Assembly: GCA_004323695.1 (NCBI GenBank)
Contig: SCRU01000116.1
Span: 1-60,205 of the forward strand
From: Burkholderiaceae bacterium
GTDB lineage: Bacteria > Pseudomonadota > Gammaproteobacteria > Burkholderiales > Burkholderiaceae_C
Direction of reading: 5' to 3'
Length of the DNA: 60,205 nucleotides
Made by a program: the position numbers and the translations under genes. Positions 53,751 to 60,205 of the stretch are shown here, piece by piece; position 1 is the stretch's first letter, and each line of letters opens with the position of its first letter. The notes below the pieces were generated by a model. That model made no database searches. It was not told the origin of the DNA and was given only the letters and a program-made list of their open reading frames with translations.

Positions 53751-54557
53751 ATGAAAAACGACCTGCCCGCCGGTGCCGGAAATACCCCTGCGATTGATTT
53801 TCGGGACGTCTCGCTGCGCTTCATCTCGGCAGACGGGAACGCCACCGTGGCGCTGCGCAACTTCAGCATGTCGGTGGCGCGCGGCGAGTTTGTTGCCATC
53901 GTCGGCCCCACGGGTTGCGGCAAGTCGACCACGCTGAACATGATCACCGGCCTGCTGCGTCCCACCGTGGGCGAGGTCTCTGTGATGGGCCAGCCGGTGC
54001 AGGGGATCGATCCGCGCATCGGCTTCGTGTTTCAGGCCGATGCCGTGTTTCCGTGGCGCAACGTGACGGACAACGTGGCCGCTGGTCCCCTGTTTCGCGG
54101 CATGCCGAAAAAGGAAGCCTACGCGCTGGCCGCCGACTGGATCGCCCGCGTGGGACTGGACAAGTTCGGCGGCCACTACCCGCACCAGCTCTCGGGCGGG
54201 ATGCGCAAGCGCGTCGCGCTGGCGCAAACCTTCATCAATGCGCCCGAGATCCTGCTGATGGACGAGCCGTTCTCGGCGCTGGACATGCAGACCCGCACGC
54301 TGATGCAGGACGAGCTGCTGCAGTTGTGGTCGGGCACGGGCGGCTCGGTGGTGTTCATCACGCACGACCTGGAGGAGGCGATTGCGCTGGCGGACCGCGT
54401 GTTCGTGCTGTCGGCGCGCCCCGGCACGCTCAAGCGCGTGTACGAGATCGACCTGCCGCGCCCGCGCGTCATGTCCGAAGTGCGCTACGACCCGAATTTC
54501 ATCGAACTGTCCAAGCGCATCTGGGCTGACCTGCGCGAAGAAGTGGTGATTCATTGA
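53751..54557 (+). CDS. ABC transporter ATP-binding protein (SsuB/TauB-like)
   Basis: 268 residues. Walker A GPTGCGKST (about 47-55), Q-loop FVFQADAVFPWRNV, signature LSGGMRKRVALAQ, Walker B LLMDEPFSALD, and H-loop ITHDLEEAIALADRV. It is closest in pattern to SsuB/TauB/NrtD ATPases. It is 25 bp after the binding-protein gene. Confidence 0.92.
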   Translation: MKNDLPAGAGNTPAIDFRDVSLRFISADGNATVALRNFSMSVARGEFVAIVGPTGCGKSTTLNMITGLLRPTVGEVSVMGQPVQGIDPRIGFVFQADAVFPWRNVTDNVAAGPLFRGMPKKEAYALAADWIARVGLDKFGGHYPHQLSGGMRKRVALAQTFINAPEILLMDEPFSALDMQTRTLMQDELLQLWSGTGGSVVFITHDLEEAIALADRVFVLSARPGTLKRVYEIDLPRPRVMSEVRYDPNFIELSKRIWADLREEVVIH

Positions 54558-54593
54558 CGCCCGCCGCGGCCCGCCCACCTGGAGAAACTCCCC

Positions 54594-55478
54594 ATGAACG
54601 TCGTTGTAGCACCTGACGCCTGCGCGGGCCACCCTGCCCTGCCCGCCTCCCTCAGCGACGAGGCACTGGCGCGCGAGTCCGTCGTCGCGCAGGCCGCCAT
54701 CCGCCGGCACCGCTTCGTGATCATCGGCCTGCGCATCGCGGTGCTGGTGCTGGTGCTGGGCGGCTGGCAACTGGCCGCCGCCCGCAAGTGGATCGACCCG
54801 TTCTTCTACTCCCAACCCTCGCTGATCTGGGCACAGATCGTCGACTGGATTCGCGACGGCACCTCGCAGGGCCCGCTGTGGCAGCAGGTCGCCGTGACGC
54901 TGGAAGAAACCATCATCGGCTTCCTGATCGGCGGCATCGGCGGCATCATCGCCGGCATCCTGCTGGGACGCAACAAACTGCTGTCGGACGTGTTCAGCCT
55001 GTACATCCAGATCGCCAATTCGGTGCCGCGCGTGGTGCTGGGCTCGGTCTTCGTGATTGCACTGGGGCTGGGCATGGCCTCCAAGGTGGCGCTGGCCGTG
55101 GTGATGGTGTTCTTCGTCGTGTTCGGCAATGCGTTTCAGGGGGTGCGCGAAGCGGACAAGTACCTGATCGCAAACGCCCGCATCCTGGGCGCATCGCCGC
55201 GCCAGCTCACCACCGCGGTCGTCATTCCGTCGGCCATGTCGTGGATCCTGGCCAGCCTGCACGTGAGCTTCGGCTTTGCGCTGGTGGGCGCCGTGGTGGG
55301 CGAATTCCTCGGCGCCAAGCAGGGCATGGGCCTGCTGATTTCCACCGCGCAGGGCGCCTTCAACGCCAGCGGCGTGTTCGCCGCGATGATCGTGCTGGCC
55401 GTGGTCGCGCTGGTGGCCGACTTCATCCTCACGCGGCTGGAAAAGCGCCTGCTGAAGTGGCGCCCGGCCGTGTTCTGA
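54594..55478 (+). CDS. ABC transporter permease (SsuC/TauC-like)
   Basis: 294 residues, about six spans. The EAA loop is READKYLIANARILGASPRQLTTAVVIPSAMSWILASLH. It has the long N-terminal cytoplasmic part usual for the nitrate/sulfonate permeases. GGIGGIIAGILLGRNKLLSD is in span 2-3. It closes the operon; 17 bp later the convergent DUF805 gene ends. Confidence 0.92.
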   Translation: MNVVVAPDACAGHPALPASLSDEALARESVVAQAAIRRHRFVIIGLRIAVLVLVLGGWQLAAARKWIDPFFYSQPSLIWAQIVDWIRDGTSQGPLWQQVAVTLEETIIGFLIGGIGGIIAGILLGRNKLLSDVFSLYIQIANSVPRVVLGSVFVIALGLGMASKVALAVVMVFFVVFGNAFQGVREADKYLIANARILGASPRQLTTAVVIPSAMSWILASLHVSFGFALVGAVVGEFLGAKQGMGLLISTAQGAFNASGVFAAMIVLAVVALVADFILTRLEKRLLKWRPAVF

Positions 55479-55495
55479 CGCGATGATTCGCCGGC

Positions 55496-55828
55496 TCAGG
55501 TCGGCGCCGCGCCGTACGCATTGCCTTGCGGCTCGCCCGGCTGCACGTTGAAGTACAGCAGCACCAGGCCGCCGATCACCGGAATCAGGCCGATGAACAG
55601 CCACCAGCCGCTCTTGCCCACGTCATGCAGGCGGCGCACGCCCGCGGCCAGCAATGGCAGCACGAAGGCCACAACGACCAGGACGTACAGGTAGCGGTGA
55701 ATGAAGGCGCTCACGATGGCCGCGATCATGTAGGCCAGCACGAACCACCAGTACTCGGGCCGGGACGCACGGCCGGAAAAATCGAGGTACTTGGAAAAAC
55801 AGGTCCTGACGGATTGTTGAAGATTCAT
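55496..55828 (-). CDS. DUF805 membrane protein
   Basis: 110 residues. CFSKYLDFSGRASRPEYWWFVLAYMIAAIVS is the DUF805 signature, followed by LAAGVRRLHDVGKSGWWLFIGLIPVIGGLVLLYF. About three membrane spans. The function is not established. It is a single gene between the transporter operon and pgi. Confidence 0.9.
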   Translation of the reverse strand: MNLQQSVRTCFSKYLDFSGRASRPEYWWFVLAYMIAAIVSAFIHRYLYVLVVVAFVLPLLAAGVRRLHDVGKSGWWLFIGLIPVIGGLVLLYFNVQPGEPQGNAYGAAPT

Positions 55829-55911
55829 GCGCGGCTCCTCTCGATCGGCCCCTCGGGGAAATCCCCCGGCCGATCATAGCCGGCCGCTGCGCCGGCCCGC
55901 CAGTTCCTGCG

Positions 55912-57501
55912 TCAGCGCTGGCGCAGGCGCCCGAGCAGTCCGGCGGTGGAGCCGTCCAGGCCCGCGACATCGCCGCTTTGCAGCCGCGGTTCGATGTCCC
56001 GGGCCAGCACCTTGCCCAGTTCCACGCCCCACTGGTCGAAGCTGTCGATGCCCCAGACCGAGCCGCTGGTGAACACGCGGTGCTCCTGCAACGCGAGCAG
56101 CGCACCCAGGCTCGCGGGCGTCAGTTCCTCCAGCAGCAGGACGGTGCTGGGCCGATTGCCGGGAAAGTCGCGGTGCCCGCCCGCGTCCGCCTGGCCGTTC
56201 ATCAGGGCCTGGGCCTGCGCCAGCGCGTTCGCCAGCAACCGGGGATGGTGGCCGGGCAGGTCGTGTTGCGGCTTCTTGACCACCACGAATTCGACCGGCA
56301 CCACGTCCGTGCCCTGGTGCAGCATCTGGAAATAAGCATGCTGGCCGTTCGTGCCGGGTTCGCCCCACAGCACCGGCGCGGTGCCGAACGGCAGCGCCCG
56401 GCCCTGCAGATCGACGCGCTTGCCGTTGCTCTCCATCTCGAGCTGCTGCAGGTAGGCGGGCAGTCGCTTCAAGGCGCTGTGATACGGCGCGATGCTGCGA
56501 CTCGTGAAGCCGACAAAGTTGCGATACCAGACGTCCAGCAGGCCCAGGCGCAGCGGCAGGTTCTGCTGCATCGGCGCGCTGCGGAAGTGCTCGTCCATCG
56601 CATGCGCGCCCGCGAGGAAATCGCGAAACCCGGCCGCGCCGATGGCGATGGCAATCGGCAGCCCGATCGCCGACCACAGCGAATAGCGCCCACCGACCCA
56701 GTCCCAGAACCCGAACGTGGTGGTGATGCCAAAGGCATTCGCCGCCGCCACATTCGTCGTGAGCGCCGCGAAGTGTCGGGCCGTGTCGGTGCCGCCCTGC
56801 GCTTCGAACCAGCGCCGCGCCGACTGCGCATTGGTCATGGTCTCCAGCGTGGTGAAGGTCTTGGAGGCGATCAGGAACAGCGTGCTGTGCGCTTGCACCT
56901 GCCGCAGCACCGCGGCCAGCTCATGCCCGTCCACATTCGAGACGAAGTGAAAACGCTTGCCTGGCGTAACGAATTCCTGCAGCGCCAGCACCGCCATCTG
57001 CGGCCCCAGGTCGGAGCCACCGATGCCGATGTTGACCACGTCGGTGATGGCGCCGTCGGCCCGCACCGTTTCCGCGAAAGCCAGCATGGCGTCCAGCGTG
57101 GCATGCACCTGCGCGAGATCTTCCACCAGCTCGTTCGCTTCACTATTTATAGCATACTTATTATTACTGACATGGGATTTTGCTGGTTTTCTTAGCAAAG
57201 TATGCAGCACGGCGCGCTGCTCGGTGATGTTGATTTTCTCACCCGCGAACATGGCGTCGCGGTGCGCCAGGACACCGCACTGGCGCGCCAGCTCGAACAG
57301 CAGCGTCTGGGTGGCGCCGTCGATCAGGTTCTTCGACAGGTCGGCAAAGACATGCGGCGCGCTCTGGCTGAACGTCTGGAATCGCTGCGGGTCCGCCGCG
57401 AAGGCACTGCGCAGATCGAAGCGTTGGCCGGCGACGCTGGCTTCCTGCAGGGAACGCCAGACGGCCGTCTGGTCACAGCGCGAGCGCGTGGGCAGTGCCA
57501 T
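55912..57501 (-). CDS. pgi: Glucose-6-phosphate isomerase, with an AT-rich in-frame insert
   Basis: 529 residues. VVNIGIGGSDLGPQMAVLAL, SKTFTTLETMTNAQ, FGFWDWVGGRYSLWSAIGLPIAI and the C-terminal SFDQWGVELGKVLA are the PGI signatures. It interconverts glucose-6-P and fructose-6-P. Residues about 104-125 (KPAKSHVSNNKYAINSEANE) are encoded by a strikingly AT-rich patch and do not look like family sequence; PGI normally has RNRxNxPV-type sequence here. It is 2 bp after tal, in the same operon. Confidence 0.94.
   Translation of the reverse strand: MALPTRSRCDQTAVWRSLQEASVAGQRFDLRSAFAADPQRFQTFSQSAPHVFADLSKNLIDGATQTLLFELARQCGVLAHRDAMFAGEKINITEQRAVLHTLLRKPAKSHVSNNKYAINSEANELVEDLAQVHATLDAMLAFAETVRADGAITDVVNIGIGGSDLGPQMAVLALQEFVTPGKRFHFVSNVDGHELAAVLRQVQAHSTLFLIASKTFTTLETMTNAQSARRWFEAQGGTDTARHFAALTTNVAAANAFGITTTFGFWDWVGGRYSLWSAIGLPIAIAIGAAGFRDFLAGAHAMDEHFRSAPMQQNLPLRLGLLDVWYRNFVGFTSRSIAPYHSALKRLPAYLQQLEMESNGKRVDLQGRALPFGTAPVLWGEPGTNGQHAYFQMLHQGTDVVPVEFVVVKKPQHDLPGHHPRLLANALAQAQALMNGQADAGGHRDFPGNRPSTVLLLEELTPASLGALLALQEHRVFTSGSVWGIDSFDQWGVELGKVLARDIEPRLQSGDVAGLDGSTAGLLGRLRQR
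57140..57178 (+). repeat. Probable 44-nt repeat copy (E8) inside pgi, shortened
   Basis: Plus-strand CTAT, TATAGCA, then CATGGGAT in the spacing of the repeat from the AGC block onward, but about five bases shorter before it. It coincides with the AT-rich insert in pgi. Confidence 0.4.
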
Positions 57502-57503
57502 GG

Positions 57504-58451
57504 TCAGGCCGCCAGGATGAGTTTTTCGAGCCGAACCGCGTCGGCCGCGAAGGTGCGGATGCCCTCGGCCAGCTTGTCGCTCGCCATCGCGTCGTCGTTG
57601 AGCGCATAGCGAAAACCGGCTTCGTCGTAACTCACCTCCGGCAGGTTCAGCGCCAGCGCGGCCTGGGGCTCCAGCGCCCGCTGCAACGGCATCTTGCTGG
57701 CCGCCAGCTGCGCCATCAGGTCGGGGCTGATGGTCAGCAGGTCGCAGCCCGCGAGCGCCACGATCTGCCCGGTATTGCGAAAGCTCGCGCCCATCACTTC
57801 GGTGGCGATGCCGAAGTGCTTGTAATGGTTGTAGATCCGGTGCACGGATTGCACACCCGGATCGTTCAGGCCGGCATTCGCGGCCTCATTCCAGGCGGCG
57901 CCGGCGGACTTCTTGTACCAGTCGTAGATGCGCCCGACAAACGGCGAGATCAATTGCACCCGGGCCTGGCCGCAGGCCACCGCCTGGCAGAACGAGAACA
58001 GCAGCGTGAGGTTGGTATGGATGCCGCGCCGCTCCAGCTGCGCCGCCGCCTGGATGCCCTCCCAGGTGGACGCCACCTTGATCAGCACGCGGTCGGGGTG
58101 AATGCCTTCGGCCCGGTACAGCGCCATGATGCGTTCGGCGCGCGCGACGCTGGCCGCCGTGTCGAAACTGAGCCGCGCATCCACCTCGGTGGACACGCGC
58201 CCGGGGATGATCGCGAGAATCTCGGTGCCAAAGCGTACCAGCAGCCGGTCGATGATCTCGTCCAGCGCGCGGCCGCGGAATTGGGCGACCGTCTCCGTCA
58301 ACAGCGGACGGTACTCCGCCTTTTGCACCGTCTTCAGGATCAGCGAGGGATTGGTGGTGGCGTCGCGCGGCTGGAAAGCACCGAATTCGCGGAAATCGCC
58401 GGTATCGGCCACCACGGTAGTGAACTGTTTGAGGGCATCGAGCTGGTTCAT
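57504..58451 (-). CDS. tal: Transaldolase
   Basis: 315 residues. [10 protein letters not shown] at about 30-39, Schiff-base lysine K125 in [12 protein letters not shown], and [18 protein letters not shown] near 147-164. It transfers dihydroxyacetone units in the pentose phosphate pathway. It is the first gene of tal-pgi, divergent from zwf. Confidence 0.96.
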   Translation of the reverse strand: MNQLDALKQFTTVVADTGDFREFGAFQPRDATTNPSLILKTVQKAEYRPLLTETVAQFRGRALDEIIDRLLVRFGTEILAIIPGRVSTEVDARLSFDTAASVARAERIMALYRAEGIHPDRVLIKVASTWEGIQAAAQLERRGIHTNLTLLFSFCQAVACGQARVQLISPFVGRIYDWYKKSAGAAWNEAANAGLNDPGVQSVHRIYNHYKHFGIATEVMGASFRNTGQIVALAGCDLLTISPDLMAQLAASKMPLQRALEPQAALALNLPEVSYDEAGFRYALNDDAMASDKLAEGIRTFAADAVRLEKLILAA

Positions 58452-58465
58452 CGTTGAATTATCTT

Positions 58466-58508
58466 TGAAATAAAGTTACATTACAAATCCAATTTCATGT
58501 AACTTACA
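58466..58508. promoter_or_regulatory. HexR-like sites between tal and zwf
   Basis: On the minus strand 58480-58466 reads TGTAACTTTATTTCA, about 12 of 15 matches to the HexR pattern TGTAATTNAATTACA. At 58498-58508 TGTAA and TTACA face each other across one base. The gap is unusually AT-rich, and a hexR-like gene lies just downstream of zwf, so these are candidate operators controlling both directions. Confidence 0.5.
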
Positions 58509-58511
58509 AAA

Positions 58512-59966
58512 ATGTCCTTCGACCTCGTACTTTTCGGCGGCACCGGCGATCTGGCCTGGCGCAAGCTCATGCCCGGGCTGTTCCAGGCGTTTCGCCACGG
58601 CAAGCTGCCGGCGGACGGACGCATCATCGGCGTCGCCCGCGATGACCTGACTGATGCGCAGTACCGCAGCCTGATTGAGACACGCTTTGAGGCCGTGGAA
58701 GGCGCCAAGCGCCCCAACCCGGACGAGTTTGCCCGCTTTGCCGGGTTGCTGCAGTTCGTGCGCATGGACCTATCCAAGCCCGCGGACTACGCCCGCCTGG
58801 GTGCGCGGCTGGCCGAGCGCAACGCCGACACCGTGGTGATGTACGTGGCCACCGCGCCCGCACTGTTCGGCACCACCTGCGAACAGATCGCCGCAGCGGG
58901 TCTGAACAAGCCAAACACCCGGATCGTGCTGGAGAAGCCGCTGGGCCACGACCTGGCCTCGAACCGTGCGATCAACGCGACCGTGCGCGGCGCGTTCAGC
59001 GAGCGCCAGGTGTTTCGCATCGACCACTACCTAGGCAAACCGTCCGTGCAGAACCTGTTCGCGCTGCGCTTTGGCAACGCGCTGTTCGAGCCGCTGTGGC
59101 GGCGCGAGACCATTGCCAACATCCAGATCACCATCGCGGAAGACCTGGGCGTGGAAAAGCGCGGCGCCTTCTACGAGACCACCGGTACGCTGCGCGACAT
59201 GGTGCAGAACCATGCGCTGCAACTGCTGTGCGCGATCGGCATGGAGCCGCCCATCAATGCCCATGCCGACGCCATCCGCGACGAGAAACTCAAGGTGCTG
59301 CGCTCGCTCACACCCTGGACGCCGCAGAACCTGTCGCAGCACGTGGTGCGCGGACAATACGCGGCGGGCGCCGTGGGCGGCGTGGCCGTGCCCGGCTACC
59401 GCGCCGAGCCCGGGGTCAGCCCGGATAGCCGCACCGAAACCTTCGTGGCCCTGCGTACTGAAATCGCCAACTGGCGCTGGGCCGGCGTGCCGTTCTACAT
59501 TCGCACCGGCAAGCGGCTGGCCGGGCGCGACGCACATATCGAAGTCAACTTCCGCCCCGCGCCGCACGCGATCTTCACGGCGCCGCCGGGCGTCGCGAAC
59601 CGTCTCGTGATCAACCTGCAGCCCAAGGACGGCCTGGAGCTGCATCTGCTGGCACAGGGGCAGGACGATCGGCGCAACACGCAATCGCTGGCGCCGGTGC
59701 AGCTCGATCTGGACTTCGACAGCCGGTTCGGCCTGGAGCGCGTGGGTGCCTATGAGCGCCTGCTGCTCGACGTGATCGACGGGCGGCTGAACCTGTTTGT
59801 GCGCAGCGACGAGCAGGAAGAGGCCTGGCGCTGGGTCGAGCCGATTCTGGACTTCTGGCAGACCGACGCGCAGGGCCCGCGCCCCTACGCGGCCGGCACC
59901 TGGGGCCCGAGCGCGGCCAGCGCCATGATCGCGCGCGACGGGTATTGCTGGAGCGAGGAGTGTTAG
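58512..59966 (+). CDS. zwf: Glucose-6-phosphate 1-dehydrogenase
   Basis: 484 residues. NADP-binding GGTGDLAWRKL (9-19), the active-site RIDHYLGKPSVQN (about 167-179) and EKPLGHDL. It oxidises glucose-6-P to 6-phosphogluconolactone, entry to the Entner-Doudoroff and pentose phosphate routes. The stop overlaps the start of the next gene by 7 bases. Confidence 0.97.
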   Translation: MSFDLVLFGGTGDLAWRKLMPGLFQAFRHGKLPADGRIIGVARDDLTDAQYRSLIETRFEAVEGAKRPNPDEFARFAGLLQFVRMDLSKPADYARLGARLAERNADTVVMYVATAPALFGTTCEQIAAAGLNKPNTRIVLEKPLGHDLASNRAINATVRGAFSERQVFRIDHYLGKPSVQNLFALRFGNALFEPLWRRETIANIQITIAEDLGVEKRGAFYETTGTLRDMVQNHALQLLCAIGMEPPINAHADAIRDEKLKVLRSLTPWTPQNLSQHVVRGQYAAGAVGGVAVPGYRAEPGVSPDSRTETFVALRTEIANWRWAGVPFYIRTGKRLAGRDAHIEVNFRPAPHAIFTAPPGVANRLVINLQPKDGLELHLLAQGQDDRRNTQSLAPVQLDLDFDSRFGLERVGAYERLLLDVIDGRLNLFVRSDEQEEAWRWVEPILDFWQTDAQGPRPYAAGTWGPSAASAMIARDGYCWSEEC

Positions 59967-60205
59967 ACAGAATCAAGGCATCGCTCCCCTCGCTGGCGCC
60001 CGCCGAGCAGCGTGTGGGCAAGCTGGTGCTGGCCGATCCTCGCGCGTTCGCGAATCTGCCGGTGAGCGAGCTGGCCGAGCGCTCGCACGTGAGCAAGCCC
60101 ACGGTGATCCGCTTTTGCCGCAGCATGGGCTACGACGGCCTGTCGGACTTCAAGCTCAAGCTGGCCGGCAGCGTGAGCGAGGGCGTGCCGTTCATCCACC
60201 GCAGC
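59960..60205 (+). CDS. hexR: HexR-like RpiR-family regulator, C-terminus cut by window end
   Basis: 82 codons are open from GTG 59960 to the window end: MLDRIKASLPSLAPAEQRVG, VLADPRAFANLPVSELAE, then the RpiR helix-turn-helix ERSHVSKPTVIRFCRSMGYDG and FKLKLAGSVSEGVPFIHRS. HexR is the RpiR-type repressor of central carbon genes that responds to 2-keto-3-deoxy-6-phosphogluconate. The sugar-isomerase (SIS) domain lies outside the window. Location right after zwf and the HexR-like operators support the name. Confidence 0.85.
   Translation, partial: MLDRIKASLPSLAPAEQRVGKLVLADPRAFANLPVSELAERSHVSKPTVIRFCRSMGYDGLSDFKLKLAGSVSEGVPFIHRS

Overview
The window is GC-rich chromosomal DNA of a betaproteobacterium (order Burkholderiales). 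I infer Comamonadaceae or a close relative. The basis is the gene order (gltBD, the mlaFEDACB-ABC exporter-bolA-murA-hisGD operon, pilMNOPQ-aroKB-dgt, lysA, ccsB/resB, metK, groESL, tal/pgi/zwf) and the kind of intergenic repeats present. Almost all of it is conserved housekeeping sequence with gaps under 260 bp. No gene-free stretch exceeds 300 bases, and I saw no tRNA, rRNA or CRISPR array.

Region 1 (1-4123) is the only accessory stretch. It holds a partial RelE/ParE toxin with a start-less antitoxin remnant, an intact VapBC pair, a 133-bp decayed copy of the 3' part of hisD, and a self-contained TetR / short-chain dehydrogenase / DHA2 efflux module. That module is controlled by two near-identical 18-bp palindromes. 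It lies where the rest of the histidine operon would be expected, and is bracketed by real hisD on one side and the hisD fragment on the other.

Region 2 (4124-13800, minus strand) is one long operon: mlaF-E-D-A-C-B (outer-membrane phospholipid transport), an ABC-2 exporter, a BolA/IbaG protein, murA, hisG (short form) and hisD. Many start and stop codons overlap. Region 3 (13832-24399, minus) has gltBD, a REP-associated transposase element inserted just upstream of gltB, a small monooxygenase-like protein, a methyltransferase, a DUF1415 protein and an MFS transporter. Region 4 (24392-32504, minus) is dgt, aroB, aroK and the type IV pilus set pilQPONM, divergent from mrcA (PBP1a).

Region 5 (32700-46800) holds mrcA, cyaY, lptM, lysA, msrPQ, ccsB/resB (cytochrome c maturation), a dihaem cytochrome c, engB, an alpha/beta hydrolase and two LpxL-like acyltransferases. 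Region 6 (46969-60205) holds metK, groESL with a CIRCE operator, a two-component system divergent from a nitrate/sulfonate/taurine-type ABC transporter, a DUF805 protein, and the sugar-phosphate cluster pgi-tal / zwf-hexR with HexR-like sites between the divergent halves.

The most interesting signal is a short dispersed repeat with a 44-nt core: CTA at columns 4-6, AGC at 17-19, and a GGG/GCT block near 40-44. At least eight ungapped copies are visible. Most lie at gene ends, and in five cases the copy contains the start or stop codon of the gene, so protein termini appear to be built from repeat DNA. A likely ninth copy sits inside pgi. A second, GC-rich repeat occupies gene junctions in the mla/ABC region and ends at the stop codon of the gene it follows.
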